DNA of 64,000 bases from Cyanophora paradoxa (taxonomy: Eukaryota; Glaucocystophyceae; Cyanophorales; Cyanophoraceae), in the NCBI GenBank assembly GCA_004431415.1, contig QPMI01000627.1, positions 62,001 to 126,000 of the forward strand, given 5' to 3'. Made by a program: the position numbers and the translations under genes. The notes beneath the pieces were generated by a model that searched no databases, was not told the origin of the DNA, and saw only the letters and a program-made list of their open reading frames with translations. The first letter of the stretch is position 1; every line of letters begins with the position of its first letter. Shown here piece after piece: positions 22,796 to 34,260 of this stretch.

Positions 22796-25700
22796 ATGGG
22801 GGTGACGGCGCTGACGGCGGCGGAGGGCCCGGCGCCGGCGCACCCGCCCACCTTCGGCATCGCCTCGCCCCGCGTCGACTTCGTGCTCCTGCCCGAGGCG
22901 GGCGCCCTCCTCGTCTCCAAGGCGAGCGAGCGAAAGCCTAGAAGAAGCTTAGCGAACGCGGGGCGAATCAACCTAGAAGAAGTTGCAATTCGTTAACTTC
23001 GATTTAACAAATTAACCTAGAACCAACATCAACTAGCGAATTATAGAGTCTTCAAGGCGCCCTCCCCGTCTCCAAGGCGGGCGAGCGAGCTCTAATCGCT
23101 TAGGATCGTGGATGGGTGGCTCGTGCATGCCTTTTCGTTGCGGGGCCCGCTGGCTGACTGACTGGCGGGCCCGGCGCCCCTCCCCCCCTCGGGCAGAGCG
23201 AGGTGGGGGAGATCGACCTGGACGGCTTCGACATCCCGGACAACTTCTGGGGCGAGCTCGTCGCCCTCCCCGACCTCGGCCCGGGCGCCGGGGGCGCCGG
23301 GGGCGCCGGGGCCGGCGGGGCCGGCGGGGGCGCTGGGGGGTACGGCCCGCAGGACTTTGCACGGTTCCTCGCGAAGCTGGGCGCCGGCCCGACGGACGGC
23401 GCCCCGTTCCGCCGGGCGTTCCGCCGCGCCGCCCGCGCCGCGGCCGCCGCCCGCCCTTCGCCCGCGCGCTCGCCGCGGCCGCCGACCGCGCCGGGCGGAG
23501 CCTCCTCGAGTGCGTCCTCGTACCCCTTCCTCCATCCCTCCCTTCCTCCCATCCTCCGCTCACCGCCCGCCCTCGGCAGGCTCGCGGCCTCCCTCGGGAG
23601 TCCGAGGTGGTTTCCGCCCTCGCGTCGATGTGCGCGTGGGCGCCCGACGCGGCGGCCGCCGCCGCCCGCGCGGCCGCGATGGGCGGCACCGGCTGGCGCT
23701 GGCGGCGCTGCTGGCGGGCGTGGCGACGCCCCAGGAGCTGGAGGGGGCGCGGGCGGCCTGGCCCGGCTACTTCCAGAGGCGCGTTGATCTCCCTGACCGC
23801 CCCGTGGCGCGCCCGGCGGCGCCGCGCGGCGGCGGCGGCGGCGGCGGCGGAAGCGGCGGCGGCGAGTGGTGGCGCGAGGAGGAGGCGAGCGGCGAGAGCG
23901 GGGGGGAGGAGAGCGGGAGCGGGAACGGGGGCGGGGACGGCAACGGCATGGAGATCGACGAAGAGGACGACGCGGCCGAGGGCCCCGAGGGGCCCGACTT
24001 CCTGTCCCTTCTGCCCCCGGAGCTCTGGCGCCTCGTCCTCTCCCGCCTCTCCCCCTTCGAGCTCCGCCCCGTCCGCCTCGCCTGCTCCGCCCTCCGCCGC
24101 TTCGCCGACGAGTCCGAGTCCCGTGCGTGCACGTACCCATCCCCCCTTATCCGTCCCCCTGTACCCCGCCCACTTTCGGCGCAGCGGTGGATGCCGCGGC
24201 TGTGGAGGCGGCCGCCGCTGCGATCCACGCCGCCAACGCGCGCTCCGCCCCCGAGGGACCCCTCCCCCTCCGCGTGCGCCCGTACCCCGTACCCCTTCCG
24301 CTCCCCCCCCTCCCCCAGCGAAGTATTTTCGCCGCAGGCGCCGGGGTCGCTGTACGAGTTCCTCAGGCGAGTCGTCTTCGGGCCCGGCGCGGAGCGCGCC
24401 GCCTGGGGCCGCGTCGTCGCCCGCGTGCGCGTACCCCCCTCTCTTCTCCCCCCCCCTCCCCTTCCTCAAGGCGCCCCGGCAGGCCTGCGAGATGGCGGAG
24501 GGGGACGAGGAGCGGGGGCGGCTACGGGCGGCCCTCGCCTCTACCCCGGCCATGCTCTGGGAGGGCGAGCGCCTCTGGGCCCGCGCCGGCGCCTCCGTGC
24601 GCCCCTCCGCCCCGCTCCCCTTTGCTTCCTCCTTTCTTTCTTACTTGAATGCTTCTTCAGGGCGGGGAGGCGGTGGCGTGGGGCAACCTGCACCGCGCCC
24701 TCTACGCCCGCATGTCGCCCTTCCGATTCACGGACGCCGACTGCGTCGGCGCCCTCGCCATCGGTGCGCAAAAGTCTTATAAGACACTAAATGATTCTAG
24801 CATTAAAATTGCTTAGTGACTCTTTTAAGACCGAGGGCGCCGACTGCGCCGGGGCCCTCGCCATCGGTCCCGCTCGCTGAATTCAGTGGTCACGGGTTGC
24901 TGATCACGAGCGATCCGCAGCGCGGGAGCGGCTCTCGCCGCCCCCGGAGGGGGCCAACCTCGCGGCCCTCCCGGCCCCAGAGTGCGTGCCGCCGGCTCAT
25001 ATTATGATAGCAACAAGGAAACTGTGATGAGAACTTCGCCTGAATCTGCCCTCGCAGGACGCTGCTCTCGCGGGGCGACTTTGCGCAGCTCTGGCCCTGG
25101 CTCTTCCTCGCCCGCCGCACCCTCGCCGCCGTCCGCCCTTCCCTTCCGGCCCCATCCTCCTCTGATCTCACCTGAGTTCGCTTCGTTCGCTCAGACCGCG
25201 GAGCTGTGGGGCCTCCCGGCGCCGGGCCCTGGGACGGGCCCCGGGCACGCGGTGAGCCGGCCGGTGGGCGCCGGCCCCTTCCTCACCCGCCGCGCCGCGG
25301 TGGATCTCCTCGTCGCCGCCTCGCGCCCGGCCCCGGCCGCCGCGCCCAACCCCCGCGGCCAGTCCCCCATCGACCCCGCCGCCCAGGCCGTGCGCTGACG
25401 AGCCCGCTCCGCCCGCCGCCGCCCCGCCCGCCCCGCCGCCCTCTCTGACTGGCGCGCTCGCTCTCTCTTCGTGCTCCTAGGAGGAGAACCCGAGGCCCCT
25501 CATCCTACGCCTCACGTCCCTCCAGTGGCCCGACGCCCTCGCCGGCGCCCTGGGTACGCTCTCACTCGGCGTGACTCACCGGATCGGCGACCCGCCGATG
25601 CCGTACCCCCGCAGCGCTCTCGGCGTGCCCCGGGGCCGGGCTGGACCAGCACCACCTCATCCGGTACCCCTCCAGCGCCGAGGCGGTGGCCCGGGAGGCG

Positions 25701-26441
25701 CGTGCCGCACCCCTCTCCTTTGTTCCCCTCGGAAGCCGCCCCTGACGCGCTCATATGAGCAGGTCGATTCGGTCTGCGGCTCGGGCAACGCTAACGGCGT
25801 GTGGCGTGGGGCGGCCCCCAGTGTGCGTCCCGGCCCCCTCTCCGTTCCCCTGTCCTTCCGGCCCCGGCAGCGGAGCAGGCGGGGCTTAAGTTCAGATTGA
25901 GATTGAGATTCCTCTGCTTGACATAATGATTCTCCCGCACCCTTCTCTCGCCTACGATCTCGAGCTTTTAGATTATTTTAAATCTCGCCCAAGATTTCTG
26001 ATTCTAAAGCGTGTGCCTTTCGCCTACGATTCCTCCACTCTCCTTCTGACTCTCCTTCTTTCGCCGCAGGCGGAGCTGCAGCCGTCCGTGGCGGCGTTCT
26101 TCGAGGCGCGCGTACCCCCCGTGGACGCCCCCCTCGAGGGGCTCGGCATCGCCTCCTCGTCGGCCACCGTACCCCCCGCCGAGGCCGCCGGCTCCTCCCC
26201 CTCCCCCTCCTCCTCGGAGGTGTCCGAGGCGGCCGCGAAGCGGCGGGCGGAGTACCTGGAGGGACAGAAGCCGGGGGAGCCCGGGGGTGCGCTGGCTCTG
26301 CCCCGCTACATCTTCGCGGCCCGCCCGCCGGCGTTGCTCGGCATGGGCCTGGCCCCGGGCCTGGGTCAGGGCCAGGGCCAGGGCGGGGCGCCCTCGGGCT
26401 CGGGTTCGGGGCCCTCCGGCCCCCGAGGCCCGGCCCGCTGA
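22796..26441 (+). CDS. F-box protein
   Basis: The first candidate exon (ATG at 22796) follows a CCCTCAG acceptor, so it may be an internal exon of a longer gene. A later exon (23210) reads EVGEIDLDGFDIPDNFWGEL, followed by a Gly-rich stretch. The F-box is at about 23998-24120: FLSLLPPELWRLVLSRLSPF then LACSALRRFADE. It is preceded by an acidic MEIDEEDDAAEGPEG segment. F-box proteins bind SKP1 and bring substrates to cullin ubiquitin ligases. Downstream exons include GSLYEFLRRVVFG (24345), AVAWGNLHRALYARMSPF (24670), GDFAQLWPWLFLARRTLAAV (25075), RPLILRLTSLQWPDALAGAL (25495) and a final exon ending in a Gly/Gln/Ser-rich tail, with the stop at 26439-26441. No WD40 or LRR substrate domain is recognised. 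Around 23690 the best frame changes by one base without a clear intron, so either an unseen splice or a frameshift is present. Confidence 0.6.
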
Positions 26442-27489
26442 CCACGAAACCGGCTAGTCCGTGAGGAGGATAGGAGGAGCCTTCGAATTCGGAGCAAAAG
26501 ATAGACAAACGTCACCAGATAGATACTCTCTTCGCTCATAGAAGCGTCCAGCTTATTTTAGAAATTGGTTTCGTCTCTTGAGACCGATCTGGCAGGCCAG
26601 TTCGTCACTAGTATGCCTTTGTATGTGCGCGCGCTTTCGATCTTATATGCTAGTAACTAGTATGTAGGGCCCGCTGTCGCCAGCGTTCTGGCCAGCGGAC
26701 TCCCCAGTGTTTATTCCTTTAGTAGTTCACTGAGATTTATGCGTATTTCTACATTCTTTGCGTCTCTGCCAGCGGACTCTGATGTTTCTTCCTTCATGAT
26801 CCGATCATCAGCAGTTCGCTGAGATTTCGTGTCCAATTCGGACCTCCGACAGCAAGTCCTGAGTCCGATGTTCTTACCCATGAGAACATGTGCACGAGTT
26901 TAAACTCGCCAACTCGCCGAGTCGAGCTCTGAGATTTAGTTTACAATATGCGCATGACGCAGTGCGCATTCCCCGCGGGTCCCCGGGGGGGGGGGGGGGG
27001 GGGGGGGGGCCGCCCGTGCCCAGCTGCAGCATGCATATGGCAGGACCCTAGGCCTGCATTGCCCCCTCGCGAGCTCCGGGATCCCGCCGGGGGCCGCGCT
27101 CTAGCTGCCGCATGCACACTGTGTGACATGCAATGTGACACGGTGCAGGGCCTGCATCATGGCCCAGTGCGGGCCAGTGGGCTACATGCGATGATGCCGT
27201 GATCATGATGATCATGAGTACCCGGGCCCGGCGGGGCGTCGGGCGCGAGGCCGGGGGAGAGAGGCGCGGGGAAGGGAGCCCGGGTGAGGGGCGGGGCTAC
27301 ACCTACGCCGGATGATCACGTCGACCAGTTCGCGATTGCAAGCACGCGAGGTGAAGAATAAAATACAATTCCATTGGAGGAGATACAGTACTACAGTACA
27401 AGAATTTGAAACAGATCTGAATATCACATGTAATCACTCCACATGCTCTACACTGAGATCAGAACGACTTTTCTGATCAATGAATTTGA
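26442..27489. other. Intergenic region with a G25 tract
   Basis: This lies between the 3' end of the F-box gene and the 3' flank of the first SbtA copy. It is GC-poor until about 26960, then has a run of 25 G at 26985-27009 followed by GC-rich DNA. Short words recur, such as CCAGCGGACTC (26690 and 26770) and AGTTCACTGAGATTT or AGTTCGCTGAGATTT (26724 and 26815). No convincing gene is seen. Confidence 0.4.
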
Positions 27490-29930
27490 TGGAGGAGAGG
27501 CGAAGAAATTATACGGGATCGCTTGTGGGATCGATGCAACGCATTGAAACTAGGGCAGGGCGAGGCGACGGGGCAAGGCGAGGAAGGGGGAGCTCGAGGG
27601 GAGAGGCGCGGGGAATTCGAGGGGGGGGGCCGCTTATGCGGCGCCGGTGTTGAAGACGGCCTGGGCGAGGGCGTAGTAGAGGGGGATGCCGATGGTGATG
27701 TTGAAGGGGAAGGTGATGGCGAGCGAGGTGGTGACGTAGTACGAGGGGTTGGCGTCGGGGATGGCGATGCGGACGGCCGCCGGCGCCGCGATGTACGAGG
27801 CCGAGGCGGCGAGGGCGGCGAGGACGGTGGAGCCGCCGACCGAGAGGCCGAACTGGTGGCCGATCAAGACGCCGAGCGAGCCGTTGATGATGGGCGCCAG
27901 GATGGCGAAGACGGCGAGCGAGGGGCCGACCGAGAGGAAGTCGCGGAAGCGGTTGCCGGCGATGAGGCCGAGCTCGAGCAGGAACATGAGGAGGATGCCC
28001 TGGAACGGCTGCACGAAGAAGGGCGAGACCTTCTTGAAGCCCTCCTCGCCGCAGACCCAGCCGATGATGAGGCCGCCGATGAGCAGGATGATCGACTTGC
28101 CGTAGAGCACGTCAGCGATGGCCTCCTTGAGGCGCTCCGACGACGATGTCTTCTTCTCCTCCGACGCGGCCGCCGCGCCGGTCGCCTGGTCCCCAATCAT
28201 CACCTGAGGGGGGCCGAGTCAGCCGCGGCCAAGGCGTGGAGGGGGGCAGGGCGGGGGCGGGGCGGGCCTGCTCAGACTTGGCGTCCATGGAGACGAGGGG
28301 GCCCGGGGAGAGCGACTCGACGGGGCGCGGGACGTACTCCTTCTCGGACACGTCCTCATCCTCCGGCTCGCCCTTGAGGTACGCGTACGTCAGCAGCGCG
28401 ATGATGATGCCTGCCGCCCCGCGTCAGACGAGCGCCGAACGCGCGGGGGATGCGGCGGGGGCGGACCGGGGATCTCGAGGAGGGTGAGGAGGGCGGGCAT
28501 GTACCCCTCGACGGAGACCTTGTTCAGCTCCATGAACGTGAGCGACGCGATGAACGTCACGGCCGACGTCGACGCGTAGTGGGCCGCCATCGCTGCGCGC
28601 GCGCCTCAGCGGGGGTACGGCGCGGGGCGGGGTAAGGGCAGGGGCGGGGCGGACCGCAGGCGTCCTCGAGGGAGAGCTTGAGCCAGTTCTTGAGGACGAA
28701 GAAGGTCCACGCCGGCGCGATGCAGCCGAGCAGCAGCGTGCCGAACGCCGGGCCCGCCAGCGTCGACAGGTCCGCCACTGCGCGCGCGCGGCCCGTCAGC
28801 GCCGGCGTCGAGGGGCGGGGGCGGGGCGGGGGGCACCGTTGGCGACGGCGACGCCACCCTTGAGGCCGAGGGCGAGGAGGAGGTAGATGGAGATGGACGA
28901 CTGGTAGCCGGCGGGGAAGGAGAGGTCCGAGCGAACGAAGGCGGCAATCGCGCCGAGGAAGAACGCCTGCCCCCGGCCCCGCGTCGGCCCCGGCCAGGCC
29001 CGGCCCGGCGCCCAGCGGCCGGCGGCGCTGCGCACCAGCACGGCGGGCGACTTGAGGTTGGCGGCCGCGAGGGCGGCCTGCGACGCCGGCGCGTCCGCGG
29101 CGAGGGTCAGCGACTGCGCGACGGTCTTCTCCGCCGCCGCCGAGAGGCTCGAGAGCGTGTTCACGTCCAGGAACTTGGACGCCGCGCCCGTCATCGACGG
29201 GATCTCGAGGCCCGCCGGCGCTGCCCAGGGAGGCAATCATTAGCCCCGTCCCGGCCCCGCGCGCGCGCGCGACGCCGCTCGGCCGGCGCACCATTGCCGC
29301 TCGCCTGGATGGTGCTGAGGAAGCGCTGGGCCGGGGCCGAGAGCACCGACTTCCTGCGCGCGCCCCGCGTCAGCCTCCCGCCCGGCCCGCATACGTCGCC
29401 CCGAGGCGGCGCGGGGAGGGCGCGGCGGGCCCTAGGCATGTCGACGCTCCGTCGACGTCTAGAGGAGCGGCCAAGGGTCGCGTACGCGCGCGCGACGGCC
29501 CCGATCCGGCGCGCGACGGCCGCGACGCTCCAGCCCGGGTTCGCCTAGGCCCTCCCTGGGCGCGGCGGAGCGGGCACGCACTTGCTGACGGCCTCGCCGG
29601 CGAGGAAAGAGCGGCCAAGGACGACCTTGCGGCTGGTGAGGCCGGTCGCGCGCGGCTGGACGGCGACGCGCGCGGCCCGGAGGACCGGCGCGGCCTGGGT
29701 CGACGCGGCGTGGGACGGGGTCGGAACGACGAACGCCATCTCTACTCTAGCTTCTCTGCTGACTGCCTAGAACGTCTGCCCGAACAGGTCTTTAGCCGCG
29801 CCTTTTACGCGGAATTATACGGCGACGGTCCAAGTATTGTCCCCTTTTACGACCCCGCGTTGCAACCTAGTCCATCGCCCTACCCCCCGAGTGGCCCCTT
29901 CGCTGGCCCCTCGCGGTCGTAGAGTCGCTA
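27490..29930 (-). repeat. Left arm of inverted duplication (SbtA segment)
   Basis: Sequence from the SbtA 3' flank (CAATGCGTT and GATCCCGTATAAT near 27510-27545) through the gene and about 190 bp of upstream DNA (to about 29930) matches 41790-44270 in reverse orientation. The upstream match includes AATTATACGGCGACG and TACCCCCCGAGTG. The arms are about 2.45 kb long and 11.9 kb apart. Confidence 0.85.
27634..29739 (-). CDS. sbtA: SbtA-type sodium-dependent bicarbonate transporter, copy 1
   Basis: This membrane protein belongs to the SbtA (DUF897) family, which imports bicarbonate with sodium in cyanobacteria. The ATG at 29739 gives MAFVVPTPSHAAS and an Ala/Arg/Ser-rich leader of about 50 residues. 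Transmembrane exons follow: FFLGAIAAFVRSDLSFPAG and SIYLLLALGLKGGVAVANG (28960-28850), FGTLLLGCIAPAWTFFVL (28750-28690), SAVTFIASLTFMELNKVSVE (28575-28515), a linker, and a large last exon (28203-27634). The last exon carries SIILLIGGLIIGWVCGEEGF, GILLMFLLELGLIAGNRFRD, LAVFAILAPIINGSLGVLIG and TSLAITFPFNITIGIPLYY. The two-half arrangement fits the family. It is nearly identical in coding sequence to the copy at 42011-44136 (one visible difference is FNTGAA against FNSGAA). The differences fall mainly in introns. No frame break is seen, so it should be functional. The stop is at 27634-27636. Confidence 0.85.
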
Positions 29931-30349
29931 CCGTTCATGCGATCAGCGGCCGCGCGCGGCTTGCTGCGCGCGACGTCAGCGAGCCGGCGCGAGCTGCGGC
30001 CGACTCGCTTCCAACCGCGCGCCACGCGCCCGCGCTGCGCGGCGGCCATGGCCATATGCGCCTGCAGCTGCCTTCGCGCAGGGACGCCGACGTCGACGTC
30101 GCAGCGCGATCGGCAGCATACGTATACCGCAGTACTAGTATGCGTGCGCATGCGCAGCTCGAGCTAGCTGTGCTAAAAGCTATTGCGCCGGCGTGCGCGT
30201 AAGCTACAGCTATAGTTGCCCTGACGCGCGGCTCTTGCGTTAGCTATAGTGCTCGGTCCGGCGCCGTCGGCACACCGCAGCCTTTGGGGTTGGAAATTTA
30301 CACGGTCCATTCGATGCCCTATCGCTAGCGGCCCGCGGCGATAGCCCCG
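29931..30349. other. Junction between SbtA copy 1 and the PDI-like copy 1
   Basis: This segment, left of the PDI-like stop codon, has no counterpart in the copy at 38.6-44.1 kb and marks a rearrangement breakpoint. It is rich in GCGC/CGCG words and contains TAGCTATAG motifs (30204-30250). No gene is seen. Confidence 0.5.
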
Positions 30350-33138
30350 CTACATCTCGAGCCAGGCGCTCTCTTCCTCCGCCGCCGCCGCGCCCTCTAC
30401 TTCGCCTCCACCGCAGAAGTCCGCCTCGTGGGCCGCCGCCGCGAAAGACGCCGCCGCGGCGCCCTCGGCCAGCGTCGCGCCCCCCTCCCCCTCCTCCCCG
30501 CCCTCCTCGTCCTCCCCCTTCTTGGCGCCGCCGGAGCGCAGCCCCTCGAGCCGCTGCGGAACAGCTAAGCTTTAGGGGGCGCCCGGAAGAGCTGCTCGGC
30601 GAATCGAATTCGGATCAGGGACTCACGATGTCGGCGAACTCGCGGAGGGCCTCCGCCGTGCGCATGTCGTCGAAGCGCTCCGCGTCGTACTGGCCCCGCG
30701 CCGCCATCCGATGGTCAGACAGAGCCCAGCAGCTTCGAGGCTCAGGAGACGAGAGAGAGGCGGCCTAGGCCTAGGGCGCTCTGGAGGGTCTGACCTCGGG
30801 CCCGAAGGGGCGTGCCGCCACTCAAACTAAGCAAGGAGACGCGCTCTAACTCTTACTCTAAACCAGCGAAGGCTCGAGGGGGGCAGGCTCTAAACGAGCT
30901 GGGCGCGCGCGCGCGGGTCCCACCTTGTTGTCGATCACGTCGGGCGTCTTCTTCGTGAGGAACACCACGTAGGGCACCCTGCCCCCGTTCACGGCGCCGG
31001 TCAGAGGCCTCTGCCCGAGGGGGGTACGGGACGCGCACCCGTCGATGGGGTACCCCGCCAGCTCGCCGATCTGCTGCTCCACGGAGTTGATCCTGCCCGC
31101 CCCCCGTCCGTCAGGGCCGGCGAACGGGTCGGGGGCAAGGGCCAGGCCGTTATACGAAGCGCCGCTTAGAGGGGCGGTGACGAATGTCATGTTCCGACCC
31201 CCGGGCCCGGGGGCGGGGGCGGGGGGTAGGGGGGTAGGGGGTTCCGGGGGGCGCGCCTGGCGACGGGGATCTTGCCGGCGACCTCGCGGGCGTAGTCCTC
31301 GTACTCCGGCGCGAACTTGTTGCAGTGGCCTGCGCCCCGGCGGCGGAGGCCCGCCCAGGCTCAAGGCTGGGCGGAGGCCGGCTACAGGGCCGGCTGCGGT
31401 CTGGTGAGCGGGCCGCACCGCACTCGGTCCAGTACGCCTCCACAAACATCGCGTCTGCGGGGGGGCCGGGGCGCCCGGGCGGTCAGGCCGGGCCGCGCGG
31501 AGGGGGGCGGGGCGGGGCGGGGCCTCGGGAGCCAGGGGGCCCGTGGGGGTAGGGGTGCAGAAGGCGGGGGGCGGGCCCCGGCGGGCGAAGGGGGGCGCCC
31601 CCGCGGGCTCTGGTGGGCGGGCGGGCGGGTAGGGTGCGGCTGGAAGCGAAGGGAGAGGATCGGCGTGGGTACGAAACGAGGTAAGGGCGAGATAGGGAAG
31701 GCGAATCGGAAGTGTCGGAGGGGCGAAGCGAAGGGGGGCGGATGGCGGGAGAGCTCGGCGGTCGTCGAGGGGAACGATAGCTTGGGTGGGAGACAATTGG
31801 GTGGAGTAGGAGGGGCGGGGGAGGCGGGCGGGTCCCGGCTCGAGCCCCCTCTCTAGACAGGCCCGGGCCCCCTCGTGGGGTGGGGCGGGGCCTCGGGGGG
31901 TAGGGGCTCGGTGGGGCTAGGGAGTGAGAAGGCGGGGGGCGGGCCCCGGCGGGCGAAGAGGCGGGCGGCCCGGGTAGGGTGGCTTGGTTAGGAAATGAGA
32001 TAAAGGCGATATAGGGAAGGCGGAAGAGAAGGGTCGCAGGGGCGAAGGAGGCGGGACCCTAGCGCATGGCGGGAAAGCCCGGCGGGTGACGGGCGCACCG
32101 CCGGGGAGGTCGCCCTCCTCCTGCGCCGCGATGAGCGCCTCGAGGTCCGCCGCGCTCCCGAGCTCGATCACCTGCGCGCCGGGGGCTCAGCTAGGGGGGA
32201 GGCGGGAGGTGGAGCTCAGCTGAGGCCATCGAGGGAGGGCGGGGTGGGGGTGGGAAGGGGAGGGGGGGGGAAGGGCCGCGCCCGGCCTCCGTTGAGAGCT
32301 CAGACGAGGCCTTGCAGGGGCGTGGGGGTGGAGGCGGCTGCGAGCGCCCGTCCCTCCTTGTCGCCGTCTAGTACTAATGGAAGGCTCTCTGCCAGGCTCC
32401 GTTCGAGGTAATGAAAGCGCACGACCGCCATTACTACAACACCTAGAGGGCAAAGCTTCTACGCGTGTCCCCCGTATAAACTGGCGGCTGGCGCTTCTGG
32501 AAGTCTATGCTAGGCACCCTTCGAGGCCAATGGCTACAATGCCCGTGCACGTTTCTAGGGATCCCGGATTCGTTTTAGGCTTCCCTCGAGGCCTCTAGTT
32601 CCCCGAATAAACGAGAGCGCGCGCCCGCCCCGCCTCGACGGCGGCCTTCGCCTCCTCGATGTCGATCGTGGCCCCCCGCGCCGCCGCCTCGCTCGCCGTC
32701 TTCTCCTTCTGCGGGGGCGCGTCGGTTGGCGGTGTTGGAGCGCCTCTCCCTCTTATTCTCCAGGGCCGCTCTTCCCTGACAGACGCAGATCTCGAAACGC
32801 GTCTCTCCCATCTTTGGACGCGCGGAAAGCGTCTATGAGGGATCCCACTCGACGCGGCTAAGCTGGCGCTAGTTCTCCCCGCTACTATCCCAGAGGGGCG
32901 GGCGGGCGGGCGGGCGGGCGGGGCGCACGGCAGGGGCGCGGCGGTCGATGCCGCAGTTCTCGGCGATGTACTCCTTCAGCCCGTCGACCGTCCGGTCCCC
33001 CAGGTACTCTGTACCCGGCCCCGCCGCGCGCGCCTCAGCGGGACGGCCCGAGGGGCGGGGCGCGGCGGGGCTGGGCGGGGCGGGGCGGGGCGGCGGAGGC
33101 TCGGCGTGGAGAGCTAGCTAGCATTTGGGGGCGGCAGA

Positions 33139-33173
<35 letters not shown>

Positions 33174-33975
33174 ACCCTCAGTATCGAACTTGTAGTCCAC
33201 CTCCCCCGGCGTTTTCTGGCGCCCTCGGTCGGCCCGAGGGGCGGACAGCGCGGGGGGTACCGGCGCACCTTCTCCAGGAAGACGAACGAGGGGTACCCGT
33301 GGATGTCCTGGCCCCCGATGGTCGTGATGCCGGCCTCGGCAGCGTCTGCGGCCGCCCGCCCAAACGCCCGTCAGCGCTCCGCCGGCGGCCTACCCGCCCT
33401 CCCCAGAGAGGTCGCACCGATGCGAGCGATGACCATCTGCGGCGGGGCGGGGCGGGGCGGGGCGGGGCGACGCGTGCCGAGGCTAGGCGGGCGGAGGCAC
33501 GCGCAGGGGCGCTAGCTTCTATCGGCGAGCCCCTATGAACGCCTAGCTACGGCGCGGGCACGGCCGCAGTGCGCCCGAGCACCTTGCCCTTGACGCCGTC
33601 GGCGGCGGCGAGGCTCTCATAGACGGACTTGGCCTTCATGCAGTGCCTGCACCAGGAAGCGTAGCCCTCCACCATCAGGCAGTCTGCGGTCCGCCGCTAA
33701 GCCGCGGACCGAAGCTTCCGAAGTTCGCGGCGCCAACGGGCGCCGGGCTCAAGCCCGGGCTCTAGACGAGGGCGCCGGGCGCACCGCCGGGGAGCTCCCC
33801 ATCCTCGACCGCGACGAGGAGGTCCTCCAGCTCCTGCAGGCGAGTCAGCAGCGGCGGCTGGCGCGAGCCGAAGTTGCGGCGCGCCTTCGTTGCTATTCAG
33901 CTCTATGACGCGGCCCTCCGCGACGGCGCGCTTCGCCGCCGGCACATCGAAGTCTGTCAGCGGCTCTGACGACAT
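30350..33975 (-). pseudogene. PDI-like double-thioredoxin gene, copy 1, frameshifted in exon 1
   Basis: This is the paralogue of the gene at 38580-41707 in the same orientation. The ATG is at 33975 and the stop at 30350-30352 (protein end SAWLEM). Exon 1 reads MSSEPLTDFDVPAAKRAV and VIEL as in copy 2, but there is one extra base near 33884-33886 (GCCTTCGTT against GCCTCGTT). This shifts the frame, so the text becomes NEGAPQLRLAP instead of NEARRNFGSRQPP. Later exons keep the thioredoxin motifs: ASWCRHC (33660-33640), GYPSFVFLEK-equivalent text (33300), WTEC joined to GHCNKF (31440 and 31330) and GELAGYPIDG (31060). Introns near 31450-32100 and 32340-32600 are longer than in copy 2 and contain internal duplications. 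Unless the extra base is a sequencing error, or another start or splice bypasses it, the product is truncated. Confidence 0.65.
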
Positions 33976-34260
33976 AGCTGGTAGTTGTGGGACGGGCGCG
34001 GCGGCGGGCGCGGCGGTTAGCTCGAATTCGAAGTGCGCATCCCCGGCGGTGCCACGACTGCTAGCTCGGCGCACCGGTAGCGAGCGCGAGGGGACAGCGA
34101 AGGGGCCACCAGGCCGCCACCTGCATGGGGGGATAAGGCGACGGGCCAGCTTGCCCCGAGAAGCTGAGCCGAGGGCGTCAGGCGCCCTCGCGCTGTTGGT
34201 CTCGCAAGGCGTGGTGCCGCTTTTGCTGAACAGCTGTGTACCCCGAATCCGCAGCATTAC
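33976..34260. promoter_or_regulatory. Duplicated promoter segment upstream of PDI-like copy 1
   Basis: This stretch matches 41708-41860 in order, with shared words GCGGTTAGCTCGAATTCGAAG, GCTAGCTCGGCGCACCG and GGGCCAGCTTGC. In the intact locus that DNA leads into an SbtA start; here the homology ends and no SbtA gene follows on the right. Confidence 0.6.

Noticed and set aside
23033-24553. Reverse-strand open frame of 506 codons
   Set aside because: The composition is almost only Arg/Ala/Gly/Pro. It is antisense to the F-box exons and their splice sites, as expected from GC-rich DNA with few stops.
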